64,000 bases of DNA from Pseudoxanthomonas sacheonensis (GTDB lineage: Bacteria > Pseudomonadota > Gammaproteobacteria > Xanthomonadales > Xanthomonadaceae), in the NCBI RefSeq assembly GCF_010093305.1, contig NZ_PDWS01000018.1, positions 32,575 to 96,574 of the forward strand. The letters run 5' to 3'. The position numbers and the translations under genes were made by a program. The first letter of the stretch is position 1; each line of letters starts with the position of its first letter. The notes beneath the pieces were generated by a model. That model was not told the origin of the DNA. It searched no databases and saw nothing but the letters and a program-made list of their open reading frames with translations. This document shows positions 49,601 through 60,145 of the stretch, piece after piece.

Positions 49601-50227
49601 ATGACCAGCCCAGACGAACCATTGCCGATCACCCCGATGTCCCGCCGTTTCCGCGGCTTCCTGCCCGTGGTCGTGGACGTGGAAACCGGCGGTTTCGACT
49701 GGAATCGCCATGCGCTGCTGGAAATCGCAGTGGTGCCCATCGACCTGGACGAAAGCGGCGCGTTCGTCATGGGCGAAACCGCCAGCGCGCACCTGATTCC
49801 CGCGCCCGGCACCGACATCGATCCGAAATCGCTGGAGATCACCGGCATCGTGCTGGACCACCCTTTCCGCCTGGCCAAACCCGAGAAGGAAGCGCTGGAG
49901 CATGTGTTCGCGCCGGTACGCGCGGCGATGAAAAAACACGCTTGCCAGCGCGCGATCCTGGTCGGACACAACGCGCACTTCGACCTCAATTTCCTCAACG
50001 CCGCCGTCGCCCGCTCGGGGCACAAGCGCAATCCGTTCCACCCTTTCAGCGTTTTCGACACGGTGACCATGGCCGGCCTGGCCTACGGTCAGACCGTGCT
50101 GGCGCGCGCGGTGCAGGCCGCGGGCATGGAATGGAACGCCGACGACGCCCATTCGGCCGTCTACGATACCGAACAGACAGCGCGTTTGTTCTGCAAGATC
50201 GCCAACGCGTGGCCGAAGCCCGCCTGA
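49601..50227 (+). CDS. rnt: Ribonuclease T
   Basis: 208-residue DEDD exoribonuclease that trims tRNA CCA ends and matures 5S and other small RNAs. Exo motifs: [23 protein letters not shown] and [11 protein letters not shown]. The ATG has no Shine-Dalgarno; a TACGCT eight bases upstream might be a -10 with a near-leaderless start. Convergent with the exporter gene, four bases apart. Confidence 0.95.
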   Translation: MTSPDEPLPITPMSRRFRGFLPVVVDVETGGFDWNRHALLEIAVVPIDLDESGAFVMGETASAHLIPAPGTDIDPKSLEITGIVLDHPFRLAKPEKEALEHVFAPVRAAMKKHACQRAILVGHNAHFDLNFLNAAVARSGHKRNPFHPFSVFDTVTMAGLAYGQTVLARAVQAAGMEWNADDAHSAVYDTEQTARLFCKIANAWPKPA

Positions 50228-50231
50228 GACG

Positions 50232-51113
50232 TCAGTCGGGCACCGGCGCCACCGTCGGCGCGCGTGCGCCCAGCGTGGCGCCCGCCGAGGCGACTACTAC
50301 CGCGATGATCGCCAGCCATTGCAGCAGACCGAGTTGTTCGTGTAGGAACGCGAATCCGCACAGCGCGCCGATGGCCGGCTCCAGGCTCATCAGCATGCCG
50401 AAGGTGCGCACCGGCAAACGGGTCAGGGCCATCATCTCCAGACTATAGGGCAAGGCCATCGACAACGCGGCCACGCCTATCCCCGCCGGCAGCAAGGCCG
50501 GCGCCAGCAACGCCATGCCCGACTCCATCACGCCCCATGGCACTGCGACCACCGCAGCGATCGCCGCGCCAAGCGCGACAGTCTGCGCGCCATGGTCCGC
50601 ACCCGCTTTTTGTCCGAACACGATGTGGAGCGCCCAGCACAGACCCGCACCCAACGCATAGGCGACGCCCAGCGGGTCCAGCGCCGCATGCTGCTCCGAC
50701 CAGGGCACCAGCAACAACAGGCCACCCACCGCCAGCGCCACCCAGCCCACGTCGCGCAGGCGTCGCGAACCCAACAGCGCCAGCCCTAGCGGACCGGTGA
50801 ATTCCAGCGCGATGGCGACGCCCAGCGGTATCGTCTGCAGCGAAAGGTAGAACAGCGTGTTCATCACGCCCAGCGAGACGCCGTAGCCCAGCAGCATTCG
50901 CCACGGCAGCGTGCGCCAGGTCATGCGCCAGGGACGCAGCACCAGCCACAACATCAATGTTCCGAAAGCCAGGCGCAGCGAAGTCGCGCCCAGGGCGCCC
51001 ACGACCGGGAACAGGCTCTTGGCCAGACTGGCGCCAAGTTGGATGGAGAACATCGCAACCAGCAGAAGCAGTACGGGCATCAGCACCGATGCGGTGGGGC
51101 GGGAGGTGGTCAT
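50232..51113 (-). CDS. EamA/DMT-family exporter, RhtA-like
   Basis: 293 residues, ten hydrophobic helices in two EamA halves. The N-terminal block IQLGASLAKSLFPVVGALGA and LRPWR resemble RhtA, the threonine/homoserine exporter. LEFTGPLGLALLGSRR is also typical. The substrate is inferred from similarity only. Downstream of the P1 peptidase gene by 53 bp; export of small amino acids released by that peptidase is a possible link. Confidence 0.85.
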   Translation of the reverse strand: MTTSRPTASVLMPVLLLLVAMFSIQLGASLAKSLFPVVGALGATSLRLAFGTLMLWLVLRPWRMTWRTLPWRMLLGYGVSLGVMNTLFYLSLQTIPLGVAIALEFTGPLGLALLGSRRLRDVGWVALAVGGLLLLVPWSEQHAALDPLGVAYALGAGLCWALHIVFGQKAGADHGAQTVALGAAIAAVVAVPWGVMESGMALLAPALLPAGIGVAALSMALPYSLEMMALTRLPVRTFGMLMSLEPAIGALCGFAFLHEQLGLLQWLAIIAVVVASAGATLGARAPTVAPVPD

Positions 51114-51166
51114 CGACTTGCCTGATGTGGGATCGCAGTAGCTCGGAGTTCAGTTGCGGCAATCGT

Positions 51167-52354
51167 TCAAGGTGCGCGCACGCCGTGTTCGTCCAGGATC
51201 CTGCGCACACGATCCAGCGGAATCGCTTCGGCGGTATGGCCGTTGCCGCTGACCGTGGTGGCCATGAACAGCGAGTTGTAGACCGCTTCTTCCACCGCAT
51301 CGACGCTGGCCTGGAACACGCCGCTCATCTGTTCGTTCGCAAGTTCGGTGGTGGTGTGGCGCGGCGCATCGAAGGCGCGGCGCACCGACGGCGCAGTCGA
51401 GAACGCCAGCGCATAGTCGCCGCTGCCGTTGGACGCCGAGCTGCCCGTGCGTCCCAGCCCCATCATCGCCCGCGAGGCGAGGCGCCGCAGGTTGCGGTCG
51501 CTCAGCGGCGCGTCGGTGGCGATGACGATGATCACCGAGCCGTCGCCGCGGTCGTCGGCCGGACCAATTTCGACATCGGACGACCGCGCAGCGACCGCGT
51601 TCTGGAACGCGTAGCGCCCCAACTCGCGGCCTACCGGCGCACCGGATACCTGCAGCACGCCGCCGAAATTGCTCTGCACCAGCACGCCCACCCTCCAACC
51701 GCCAAGACTTTCCGGAAGCACGCGTGAAGACGTGCCGATGCCGCCTTTCCAGCCGAAGGCGATGGTGCCGGTGCCCGCGCCGACGCTGCCCTCCTGCACC
51801 GGTCCCGACCTGGCGCTTTCCAATGCGCGCCGCACTGCTTCGGCGGTGACCGGACGTGCACGGATGTCGTTGAGATCGCCGTCGTTGGTCTCGCCGACCA
51901 CCGGATTGATCGAACGCACCTGCTGCATGTCCGGTTGCTGCAGCAACCACGCGGCCATCGCATCGGCGGCTTTCCACACGCACAGGGTGCAGGTGAGCAG
52001 GATCGGCGTTTCCAGTTCGCCCAGTTCGTTGATCTGCGTGCTGCCGGCGAACTTGCCGAAGCCATTGCCGACATGCAGTGCGGCCGGCACGCGCGAACGA
52101 TAGGCGTTGCCTTCGTGCGGCAGGATCGCGGTGACGCCGGTACGCACGCGCTCGCCTTCGATCAGGGTGACCTGGCCCACCCGCACGCCGGCCACGTCGG
52201 TAATGGCGTTGTTGGCGCCCGGGGCGAATATTCCCGGCGCCACGCCGAGATCGCGCGCCCGCACGCGCTCCTGCGCCGCCAGTGGCGCGGTCGACGCGGC
52301 CAACAGCAAACCCGCCGCGATGCAACGGAACAGGGCCAATGCCGGATTGTGCAT
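51167..52354 (-). CDS. P1-family (DmpA-like) self-cleaving aminopeptidase, secreted
   Basis: 395 residues. Signal peptide about 1-27 (LLLAASTAPLAA-QER). The DmpA fold is marked by NAITDVAGVRVGQVTL, GVTAILPHEG and NPVVGETNDGDLND. The autocleavage Gly272-Ser273 lies in GDGSVIIVIATDAPLSDRNL, where Ser273 would become the N-terminal nucleophile of the beta chain. Family members release N-terminal D- or L-amino acids or beta-amino acids from peptides. The signal indicates periplasmic or exported action. 44 bp downstream of rlmB. Confidence 0.93.
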   Translation of the reverse strand: MHNPALALFRCIAAGLLLAASTAPLAAQERVRARDLGVAPGIFAPGANNAITDVAGVRVGQVTLIEGERVRTGVTAILPHEGNAYRSRVPAALHVGNGFGKFAGSTQINELGELETPILLTCTLCVWKAADAMAAWLLQQPDMQQVRSINPVVGETNDGDLNDIRARPVTAEAVRRALESARSGPVQEGSVGAGTGTIAFGWKGGIGTSSRVLPESLGGWRVGVLVQSNFGGVLQVSGAPVGRELGRYAFQNAVAARSSDVEIGPADDRGDGSVIIVIATDAPLSDRNLRRLASRAMMGLGRTGSSASNGSGDYALAFSTAPSVRRAFDAPRHTTTELANEQMSGVFQASVDAVEEAVYNSLFMATTVSGNGHTAEAIPLDRVRRILDEHGVRAP

Positions 52355-52398
52355 GCGATCTCCGCGAAGTGGTTCTGAAGGATTCGGCCAGCGACCGG

Positions 52399-53142
52399 TC
52401 AGCGTCGCTGGCGCACCGCTTCGAACAGTGTGATTCCGGTGGCAACCGAGACATTGAGGCTTTCGATATCGCCCGGCATCGGGATCTTCACCAGTCCGTC
52501 GCAATGCTCGCGCGTGAGCCTGCGCATGCCGTCGCCTTCGCCGCCCAGCACCAGCGCCACGTTGCCGCGCAGATCGGTGTCGTAAAGCGAGGCTTCGGCT
52601 TCGCCGGCCAATCCGTAGATCCACACGCCCGACTTCTGCAGATCGCGCAGGCAGCGCGCCAGATTGGTCACCGGAAAAACGGGAAGCCGGTCCGCCGCGC
52701 CGGCCGATGTCTTGCGCACCGTCGCATTCACCGGCGCCGATTTGTCTTTGGGGATAACCACTGCGGTAGCGCCGGCAGCAGCCGCGCTGCGCAGGCAGGC
52801 GCCCAGGTTGTGCGGATCCTGCACGCCGTCCAGCACCAGCACCAGCGCCTTGCCTTCCGCAGCCTCGATCAACCCGGCCAGTTCGCCCTCGTCCCAGGTC
52901 CTGGCGGCTGCATAGCGCGCGACCGCACCCTGATGGCGCACCGAGCCGCCCACGCCGTCCAGCGCCTGCTGGGTGACGCGGCGCACTTCGATGCCCTTGC
53001 GGCGCGCGTTCTCTTCTATCTCGGTGATGCGCGGGTTCTTGCTGCCGGCTTCCAGCAATATTTCCCGCACGTTGTCGGCATCGTTCTCGATGGCAGAAGC
53101 CACCGCGTTGATGCCGGCGATCCATTGGTTCTGTTTGCTCAT
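52399..53142 (-). CDS. rlmB: 23S rRNA (guanosine-2'-O)-methyltransferase RlmB
   Basis: 247-residue SPOUT enzyme methylating G2251 of 23S rRNA. N-terminal substrate-binding domain about 1-75. The knot motifs are GVQDPHNLGACLRSA, VLGGEGDGMRRLTRE and PMPGDIESLNVSVATGI. It follows rnr, a common pair, but an inverted repeat separates them. Confidence 0.96.
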   Translation of the reverse strand: MSKQNQWIAGINAVASAIENDADNVREILLEAGSKNPRITEIEENARRKGIEVRRVTQQALDGVGGSVRHQGAVARYAAARTWDEGELAGLIEAAEGKALVLVLDGVQDPHNLGACLRSAAAAGATAVVIPKDKSAPVNATVRKTSAGAADRLPVFPVTNLARCLRDLQKSGVWIYGLAGEAEASLYDTDLRGNVALVLGGEGDGMRRLTREHCDGLVKIPMPGDIESLNVSVATGITLFEAVRQRR

Positions 53143-53161
53143 GATGCTCTTGTCATTAGAT

Positions 53162-53299
53162 TCCCTTCTCCCTCTGGGAGAAGGTGCCCGAAGGGCGGAT
53201 GAGGGAGTGGATTATCAGCGAAAGCGAACTTCCACTAGCAAGTCATTCCCATTCCCTCATCCGGCGCTACGCGCCACCTTCTCCCGATGGGAGAAGGAA
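53162..53299. repeat. Inverted repeat, CCCTTCTCCCTCTGGGAGAAGG family
   Basis: Closest sister of 32321-32460: the left arm TCCCTTCTCCCTCTGGGAGA, AAGGTGCCCGAAGGGCGGATGAGGGA; the right arm mirrors it. It lies between rnr and rlmB inside a minus-strand gene pair. Confidence 0.88.
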
Positions 53300-53305
53300 G
53301 CAACG

Positions 53306-55729
53306 TCAGTACTTCTGCTTCTTCTGCTTGGCCGGCTGCCCGCGCGGCGGCAGTCCCTGTACCTGCTTCTCTTCGGCCAGCTTGAAGTCGATCTTGCGCT
53401 CTTCCAGGCTGGCCTTCATCACCACGATGCGGACCTGGTCGCCCAGGCGGAAGACCATGCCGCGGCGCTCGCCGCTGAGCGTCTTGCGGATCGGATCGAA
53501 GTGGTAGTAGTCGTGCGGCAGCTGGGTCACGTGGACCAGACCGTTGACCTTGGAATCGTTGAGCTCCACGAACAGGCCGAAACTGGTCACCCCGCTGATC
53601 ACGCCATCGAACTGCCCGCCCACGTGCTGCTCCATCCACGCGGCGCGGTAGCGTTCGTCCACCTCGCGTTCGGCCTCGTCGGCGCGGCGCGCGCGTTCGG
53701 AGCATTGCAGCGACAGCGCCGCCATCTGGTGCTGGGAATACAGGAATTTCTCCGGCTTTCCGCCGCTCAGCGCGTACTTGATCGCACGATGCACCAGCAG
53801 GTCGGGATAGCGGCGGATCGGCGAGGTGAAGTGGGCGTACGCCGCCAGCGCCAGGCCGAAGTGGCCCGCGTTGTCGGGCGTGTATACCGCCAGGCTCTGG
53901 CTGCGCAGCACCACAGATTCCAGCAGCGCCACGTCCGGACGCTCGCGGATCTTCTTCAGCAACTGGGTGAAATCGCGCGGCTGCACCTTCGCCCACGGCG
54001 GCAGGCTCAGCTTGAACTCCTTCAGGAACTCCAGCAGATCGGCGTACTTGGATTCCGGCGGCCGGTCGTGCACGCGGTACGGCGCGGCAATGTGCGCGCC
54101 CAGCAGATATTTGGCCGCTTCCACATTCGCTGCGATCATGCATTCCTCGATCAGCTTGTGCGCGTCGTTACGCTGCAGCATGCCGGCCTGGGTGACTTCG
54201 CCGCGGTTGTCCAGCACGAAACGCACTTCGGAGGTTTCGAATTCGATCGCCCCGCGCTTCTCGCGCGCCTTGGCCAGCACGTGGAACAGCTGGTACAGAC
54301 GCTCGACCTGCGGCAGTTGCGCGCCGATGGCCTGGCGCGCGTCCTCGTCGTTCTCGCCGACCGCGTTCCAGACCTGGGTGTAGGTCAGGCGCGCGTGCGA
54401 GTTCATCACCGCTTCGTAGAACCTGGACGAGGTCACTTCGCCGTTGCGGTCCACCTGCATGTCGCAGACGAAACACATGCGGTCGACCTTGGGATTGAGC
54501 GAACAGATGCCGTTGGACAGCGTCTCCGGCAACATCGGTACGACGAAACCGGGGAAGTACACCGAAGTCGCGCGCTTCTGCGCTTCGTCGTCCAGCGGCG
54601 TACCGGGACGCACGTAGTTGGACACATCGGCGATGGCCACCACCAGGCGGAAACCCTGACGGTTGGTTTCGCAATAGACGGCGTCGTCGAAATCCTTGGC
54701 GTCTTCGCCGTCGATGGTGACCAGCGGCATGTCGCGCAGGTCCACTCGCCCGGCGATCATCGAATCGTCGACCGTCAGCGGCACTGCGGCGGCTTCGTCC
54801 AACGCTTCCTGCGGAAACTCATGCGGGATCTCGTGCCCATGGATCGCCGCTTCCACCACCAGCGAAGGCGTCAGTTTGTCGCCCAGCACCGCGATGATGC
54901 GGCCCATCGGCGGACGTCGCGCATCCGGCGTCTGAGTCAGTTCGGCGACGACCAACTGGCCGTCCACCGCGTCGCCGCGCTGGTCCGGCGGAATCAGCAC
55001 ATTGCGCTGCACGCGCTTATCGTCGGGAACCAGGTAACTCATACCCGCTTCCAAAGTGAAACGGCCGATCAGGCGCGACAGGCGCCGTTCCAGCACTTCC
55101 ACGATGCTGCCTTCGCGGCGGCCGCTGCGGTCGATGCCGGTGACGCAGGCCATGGCCCGGTCGCCGTGCATGACCTTGCGCATCTCGTTGGGCGGCAGGA
55201 ACAGGTCGTCGCCGGTGCCTTCATCCGGCCTGAGGAAGCCGAAGCCATTGGGATTGGCGATCACCACGCCCGGAATCAGGTCCATCTGCTTGGCCGGAGC
55301 GAAGCCGCCGCGACGGTTCTGCAGCAGCTGGCCGTCGCGGACCATGGCGCCCAAGCGCTTGCCCAGCGCATCGAAACGCTCCGGTGCGGTCAGCCCCAGG
55401 CTGGCAGCCAGGTCTTCGGCGGTCTGCGGGCCTTCGGCGGCGGCCAGTTCGGCAAGAATGGCCTCGCGGCTGGCGATGGGGTCGGCATAGCGCTCGGCTT
55501 CGCGCGCGGCGTGCGGGTCGCGGAAATCCACGCGTTGCGGAGGACGCGGCTGCCTGGATCCGGTGGCCGGGCCTTTCCTGGCCGGCGCAGGCTTGCCCGC
55601 TGGCAGATCGGGCATCCATGGCGGCAACTTGGACTTGGGGGCCGCGCCCGCTTTTTTCGCTCTTCCGGCCTGCTTGCCGGACTTGCCCGCCGCGGGCCTG
55701 GACCCGCCTTTCGTTGGCTTCTTCGTCAT
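53306..55729 (-). CDS. rnr: Ribonuclease R
   Basis: 807-residue 3'-5' exoribonuclease that degrades structured RNA. A basic N-terminal extension (about 1-75, Lys/Pro/Ala), winged-helix and cold-shock domains, then the RNB catalytic domain with TIDGEDAKDFDDAVY near 345 and TSPIRRYPDLLVHR. A C-terminal S1 domain (GVISGVTSFGLFVELND) and a lysine-rich end (KQKKQKY) complete it. Confidence 0.97.
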   Translation of the reverse strand: MTKKPTKGGSRPAAGKSGKQAGRAKKAGAAPKSKLPPWMPDLPAGKPAPARKGPATGSRQPRPPQRVDFRDPHAAREAERYADPIASREAILAELAAAEGPQTAEDLAASLGLTAPERFDALGKRLGAMVRDGQLLQNRRGGFAPAKQMDLIPGVVIANPNGFGFLRPDEGTGDDLFLPPNEMRKVMHGDRAMACVTGIDRSGRREGSIVEVLERRLSRLIGRFTLEAGMSYLVPDDKRVQRNVLIPPDQRGDAVDGQLVVAELTQTPDARRPPMGRIIAVLGDKLTPSLVVEAAIHGHEIPHEFPQEALDEAAAVPLTVDDSMIAGRVDLRDMPLVTIDGEDAKDFDDAVYCETNRQGFRLVVAIADVSNYVRPGTPLDDEAQKRATSVYFPGFVVPMLPETLSNGICSLNPKVDRMCFVCDMQVDRNGEVTSSRFYEAVMNSHARLTYTQVWNAVGENDEDARQAIGAQLPQVERLYQLFHVLAKAREKRGAIEFETSEVRFVLDNRGEVTQAGMLQRNDAHKLIEECMIAANVEAAKYLLGAHIAAPYRVHDRPPESKYADLLEFLKEFKLSLPPWAKVQPRDFTQLLKKIRERPDVALLESVVLRSQSLAVYTPDNAGHFGLALAAYAHFTSPIRRYPDLLVHRAIKYALSGGKPEKFLYSQHQMAALSLQCSERARRADEAEREVDERYRAAWMEQHVGGQFDGVISGVTSFGLFVELNDSKVNGLVHVTQLPHDYYHFDPIRKTLSGERRGMVFRLGDQVRIVVMKASLEERKIDFKLAEEKQVQGLPPRGQPAKQKKQKY

Positions 55730-55781
55730 GCCCTCATGTTACACCCCGACTGAATACCGGCCGTGACCGCGCAGCCATCCG

Positions 55782-55810
55782 TTGACATACCGCCGCGCAA
55801 TCCGGAGAAT
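55782..55810 (+). promoter_or_regulatory. tRNA-Leu promoter
   Basis: TTGACA (55782-55787), 17 bases, GAGAAT (55805-55810), followed by GCGCGCCC. A GC-rich discriminator is typical of stringently controlled tRNA promoters. Confidence 0.75.
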
Positions 55811-55825
55811 GCGCGCCCTGCACCT

Positions 55826-55912
55826 GCCCAGGTGGCGGAATTGGTAGACGCACTAGCTTCAGGTGCTAGCGGGGGCAACTTCGTGGAGGTTCGAGTCCTC
55901 TTCTGGGCACCA
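55826..55912 (+). tRNA. tRNA-Leu (CAG anticodon)
   Basis: 87 bases with encoded CCA. Acceptor GCCCAGG/TCTGGGC, anticodon stem CTAGC/GCTAG around loop TTCAGGT (CAG, reads CTG), and a long variable arm as in class II tRNAs. CTG is the dominant leucine codon in these genes. Confidence 0.96.
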
Positions 55913-55916
55913 AGGT

Positions 55917-55955
55917 AAAAGCAAAACCCTCGCGCAAGCGGGGGTTTTTGCTTTT
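55917..55955 (+). terminator. tRNA-Leu terminator
   Basis: Core stem CCCTCGC, loop GCAA, GCGGGGG, then TTTTT; flanking AAAAGCAAAA and TTTTTGCTTTT extend the pairing. Strong hairpin just after the tRNA. Confidence 0.88.
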
Positions 55956-56045
55956 CCGGGCCTTGAGCTTTCGCGCCCGGACAACATTCCTGCGTTAACT
56001 TGGCTGTGCCCGCCCTGTTTTTTGCCATGCCCACGGACTTAGGCG

Positions 56046-57866
56046 ATGGAACCGCAACAAATTCTCTTCCTGACCATCCTGACCGCCACCCTGGCCTTGT
56101 TCATCAGCGAGAAGCTGCGCGTGGACGTGGTGGCCATGCTGGCGCTGCTGGCCCTTACCCTTACCGGGATCCTGGGCCCCAGGGACGCGCTGTCCGGATT
56201 TTCGAGCGAGCCGGCGATCATCGTGGCGGCCGTGTTCGTGCTGTCGTCGGGATTGTCGGCCACCGGCATCACCGACCGCATCGGCGCCGGCATCGCGCGC
56301 GCGGCCGGGGGCAGCGAGTGGCGCACGATCGCGGTGGTGATGCCCGCGACCGCCGCATTGGCCGCTTTCTCGCACCACCTGATGGTCACGGCGATGATGC
56401 TGCCCATCCTGATGCGCCTGGCGCGCGAACAGAAGCTGGCCACCTCGCGCCTGCTGATGCCGATGTCGCTGGCGGCCTCGCTGGGCACGACCCTCACCTT
56501 GGTCAGCGCACCGGCGTTCCTGCTGGCCAACGACCTGCTCAAGCGCGACGGACAGCCGTCGCTGGACATCTTCGCCATCACCCCGATCGGCGTGGCGCTG
56601 GTGCTGCTGGGCACGGTGTACATGTTGCTGGGGCGCTGGCTGGTGCCCAAACGCAGCGGCGAATCCCCGCAGCCGGACTACCTGCGCCTGGAGCGCTACT
56701 ACACCGAACTGGTGGTGGAAGCCGATTCGCCGTGGATCGGCAAGACCCGCCAGGCCTTCGACGACACCTTCGGCGAACGCCTGCAGGTGGTGGACTGGCT
56801 GCGCCATGGCACGCGCCGCCGCCACCAGTACGACGACAGTCAGTTCGTCGCCGGCGATGTGCTGCTGGTCCGTGCATCGCCCGACGAAATCGCCTCGATC
56901 AAGGACGAGCCTGGCCTGGCGCTGCATGCCGTGGCCAAGTACGGCGAAAACCCCGCCGACGGCCATCAGCCGGAGCTGCTGGGCGAAGAGCAACTGGTCC
57001 AGGCGGTGGTCGCGCCGCACTCGGAATTCGCCGGCCGCAGCGTGGCCAGTATCGATTTCCTGCGCAACCTGGGCGTGGTGGTGGTGGGACTGTGGCGCAA
57101 GGAAGGCTGGCTGCACGGCGAGCTTTCCGAAATGCCTTTGCAGGAAGGCGATCTGCTGGTGCTTTGGGGCCGCCAGTACAATTTCGAACAGCTCGCCGAG
57201 CATCATGGTTTCCTCATGCTGATGCCGTTCGGCGCCAGGAAGAAGACCCGCAGCCGCGCGCCGCTGGCCCTGCTGATCATGGCCGGCGCGATCGCCGCCG
57301 CCGCTACCGAACTGCTGTCGCCGCAGATCGCGTTCCTGACCGGGGCCATAGCCATGGTGCTGACCCGCTGCGTGGGCGTGGAACAGGCTTATCGCGAGAT
57401 CGATGTGCGCATCTTCGTGATGATCGCCGGAGTGATTCCGTTGGGCATCGCCATGGAACGCACCGGAACCGCGGCCATGTTCGCGGACTTCCTGCTCAGG
57501 CACGCCTCGCACTGGTCGCCGCTGACCCTGCTGCTGGTGATGTTCGGCGCGGCCGCAATGCTGACCCAGATACTCTCCGACGCCGCGACCACCGTGCTGC
57601 TGTGCCCTATCGCGCTGGCCCTGGCCGACGGGCTGGGATTGCCTCCGGTGCCGTTCGTGGTGTGCACGGCGATGGGCGCGGTGGCGTCGTTCCTCACCCC
57701 CATCGGCCACCATGGCAACCTGCTGATCCTCAACCCCGGCCAGTACACCTTCGGCGATTTCCTGCGCGTCGGCGCTCCGCTGACCGCCCTGATCGCCATC
57801 GTCACCGCCTGGATTGCGCGCTGGATGTGGCTCGGCGGCCCCCTGCTGCCGGCGATGGCCGGTTAA
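56046..57866 (+). CDS. SLC13/DASS-type anion transporter with two TrkA-C domains
   Basis: 606 residues. Membrane helices occupy about 1-200 and 400-606. The cytoplasmic middle holds two TrkA_C (RCK_C) domains, about 215-305 ([19 protein letters not shown]) and 310-390 ([20 protein letters not shown]). Paired re-entrant motifs [20 protein letters not shown] and [17 protein letters not shown] mark the DASS core. Relatives carry sulfate, phosphate or dicarboxylates; the substrate is unknown here. About 130 bp after tRNA-Leu and 32 bp before parC. Confidence 0.88.
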   Translation: MEPQQILFLTILTATLALFISEKLRVDVVAMLALLALTLTGILGPRDALSGFSSEPAIIVAAVFVLSSGLSATGITDRIGAGIARAAGGSEWRTIAVVMPATAALAAFSHHLMVTAMMLPILMRLAREQKLATSRLLMPMSLAASLGTTLTLVSAPAFLLANDLLKRDGQPSLDIFAITPIGVALVLLGTVYMLLGRWLVPKRSGESPQPDYLRLERYYTELVVEADSPWIGKTRQAFDDTFGERLQVVDWLRHGTRRRHQYDDSQFVAGDVLLVRASPDEIASIKDEPGLALHAVAKYGENPADGHQPELLGEEQLVQAVVAPHSEFAGRSVASIDFLRNLGVVVVGLWRKEGWLHGELSEMPLQEGDLLVLWGRQYNFEQLAEHHGFLMLMPFGARKKTRSRAPLALLIMAGAIAAAATELLSPQIAFLTGAIAMVLTRCVGVEQAYREIDVRIFVMIAGVIPLGIAMERTGTAAMFADFLLRHASHWSPLTLLLVMFGAAAMLTQILSDAATTVLLCPIALALADGLGLPPVPFVVCTAMGAVASFLTPIGHHGNLLILNPGQYTFGDFLRVGAPLTALIAIVTAWIARWMWLGGPLLPAMAG

Positions 57867-57898
57867 AATCGGACATCGATAGCAGACCGACCCGAGTA

Positions 57899-60145
57899 AT
57901 GACCGAAACCATCCGCCCCACCTTCCACGGCTTCGAACAGATCCCGCTGCGCGAATACGCCGAACGCGCCTACCTGGACTATTCGATGTACGTGGTCCTG
58001 GACCGCGCCCTGCCCTTCATCGGCGACGGCCTGAAGCCGGTGCAGCGCCGCATCATCTACGCGATGAGCGAGCTGGGCCTCAACGCCACCGCCAAGCCCA
58101 AGAAATCGGCGCGCACCGTGGGCGATGTGATCGGCAAGTTCCACCCCCATGGCGACAGCGCCTGCTACGAAGCGCTGGTGCTGATGGCGCAGCCGTTCTC
58201 CTACCGCTACCCGCTGATCGAAGGCCAGGGCAACTTCGGCTCGCCGGACGATCCCAAGTCGTTCGCGGCCATGCGCTATACCGAATCCAAGCTGACGCCC
58301 ATCGCCGAAGTGCTGCTGGGCGAGCTGGGCCAGGGCACGGTGGACTGGACGCCCAACTTCGACGGCACCCTGCAGGAACCGACCTGGATGCCGGCGCGCC
58401 TGCCGCATCTGCTGTTGAACGGCACCACCGGCATCGCGGTCGGCATGGCCACCGACGTGCCGCCGCACAACCTCAACGAGATCGTCAGCGCCTGCATCCG
58501 TCTGCTGGACGATCCGCAAGCCACGGTCGCCGACCTGTGCGAACACGTGCGCGGCCCCGACTATCCGACCAGCGCCGAGGTCATCACCCCGGTCGCCGAC
58601 CTGCGCGCGATCTACGAAACCGGCAACGGCAGCGTGCGCGCCCGCGCCACCTTCCAGAAGGAAGGCGGGCAGAACATCGTCATCAACGCGCTGCCCTACC
58701 AGGTCTCGCCGTCCAAGGTGATCGAGCAGATCGCCGCGCAGATGCGCGCCAAGAAACTGCCGTGGCTGGAAGACATCCGCGACGAATCGGACCATCTCAA
58801 CCCGGTCCGCGTGGTCCTGATCACCCGTTCCAACCGGGTCGATGCCGAACAGCTGATGGGGCACCTGTTCGCTACTACCGACCTCGAAAAGAGCTACCGG
58901 GTCAACCTCAACATCATCGGCCTGGACGGCCGTCCGCAGGTCAAAAACCTGCGCACGCTGCTGGGCGAATGGCTGGAGTTCCGCACCAGCACGGTGACTC
59001 GCCGCCTCAACCACCGCCTGGAAAAAGTCGAGCGCCGCCTGCACCTGTTGGAAGGCTTGCTGGTCGCCTTCCTCAACCTGGATGAAGTGATCCGCATCAT
59101 CCGCACCGAGGACGAACCCCGCGACGCGCTGATCGCACGCTTCAAGTTGAGCGAGGAACAGGCCGACTACATCCTCGACACGCGCCTGAAGCAGTTGGCG
59201 CGGCTGGAGGAGATGAAGATCCGCGGCGAGCAGGACGAACTGGACGCCGAACGCGACCGCCTGATCTCCACGCTCGCTTCCAAAGCCAAACTGAAGAAAC
59301 TGATCAAGGACGAACTGCTGGCCGATGCGAAAAAGTTCGGCGACGCGCGCCGCTCCCCGCTGGTCGCACGCGAAGCGGCCCAGGCGCTGGACGAAACCGA
59401 ACTGGTCGCCAGCGAACCGATGACCGTGGTGCTGTCGGAGAAAGGCTGGATCCGCGCGGCGAAGGGCCATGATGTGGACGCCGCCGGCATGTCCTACCGC
59501 GAGGGCGACAACCTGCTGGCGGCGGTGCGCGGGCGCAGCACGCAGCAGGTCGCGTTCCTGGATTCGGAAGGCCGCAGCTATTCCACCGCCACCCATACGC
59601 TGCCTTCGGCGCGCGGCAACGGCGAGCCGCTGACCGGCCGCTTCTCGCCCGCCTCCGGCGCGTCTTTCGTGGCCTTGGCCACCGGCGACAACGATGCGCG
59701 CTTCGTACTGGCTTCCTCGCATGGGTACGGCTTCGTCACCCGCTTCGAGAATCTCACCGGCCGCCAGAAGGCCGGCAAGGTGATGTTGAATCTGTCCAGC
59801 GGCGCCAAAGTGCTGCAGCCGGCGCACACGGCCGACCCGAAGACCGACCGCATCGTCGCCGTCACCAGCGCCGGGCACATGCTCGCCTTCGCGCTGGCCG
59901 ACCTGCCGGAGCTGGACAAAGGCAAGGGCAACAAGATCATCGAGATACCCAAAGCCAAGTTGGGCACCGAACGCGTGGTGGCGGTTGCGGCGGTATCGCC
60001 GGGCAGCACGCTGCTGGTGAAGAGCGGACAGCGCACCATGAGCCTGTCGTTCAAGGACCTGGACGAATATCTGGGTACGCGCGCGTCCCGTGGCGGCCTG
60101 TTGCCACGCGGCTGGCAAAAGGTAGACGGATTGGCGGTGGAATAA
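57899..60145 (+). CDS. parC: DNA topoisomerase IV subunit A
   Basis: 748-residue decatenase subunit. Catalytic Tyr127 in [10 protein letters not shown]. The quinolone region [17 protein letters not shown] keeps Ser87 and Glu91, the wild-type state. Tower and coiled-coil follow, then a C-terminal beta-pinwheel (about 500-748; SYRYPLI and [16 protein letters not shown]). Length matches E. coli ParC (752). The open frame runs far upstream, but homology begins at [20 protein letters not shown]. parE is not adjacent. The stop overlaps the tpm start. Confidence 0.97.
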   Translation: MTETIRPTFHGFEQIPLREYAERAYLDYSMYVVLDRALPFIGDGLKPVQRRIIYAMSELGLNATAKPKKSARTVGDVIGKFHPHGDSACYEALVLMAQPFSYRYPLIEGQGNFGSPDDPKSFAAMRYTESKLTPIAEVLLGELGQGTVDWTPNFDGTLQEPTWMPARLPHLLLNGTTGIAVGMATDVPPHNLNEIVSACIRLLDDPQATVADLCEHVRGPDYPTSAEVITPVADLRAIYETGNGSVRARATFQKEGGQNIVINALPYQVSPSKVIEQIAAQMRAKKLPWLEDIRDESDHLNPVRVVLITRSNRVDAEQLMGHLFATTDLEKSYRVNLNIIGLDGRPQVKNLRTLLGEWLEFRTSTVTRRLNHRLEKVERRLHLLEGLLVAFLNLDEVIRIIRTEDEPRDALIARFKLSEEQADYILDTRLKQLARLEEMKIRGEQDELDAERDRLISTLASKAKLKKLIKDELLADAKKFGDARRSPLVAREAAQALDETELVASEPMTVVLSEKGWIRAAKGHDVDAAGMSYREGDNLLAAVRGRSTQQVAFLDSEGRSYSTATHTLPSARGNGEPLTGRFSPASGASFVALATGDNDARFVLASSHGYGFVTRFENLTGRQKAGKVMLNLSSGAKVLQPAHTADPKTDRIVAVTSAGHMLAFALADLPELDKGKGNKIIEIPKAKLGTERVVAVAAVSPGSTLLVKSGQRTMSLSFKDLDEYLGTRASRGGLLPRGWQKVDGLAVE

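Noticed and set aside
56000..57898. Upstream extension of the parC frame (633 codons)
   Set aside because: Overlaps the SLC13-type gene in another frame and lacks similarity; parC homology begins at 57899.
58139..58185. Quinolone-resistance change in parC
   Set aside because: Ser87 and Glu91 of the quinolone region are the wild-type residues.
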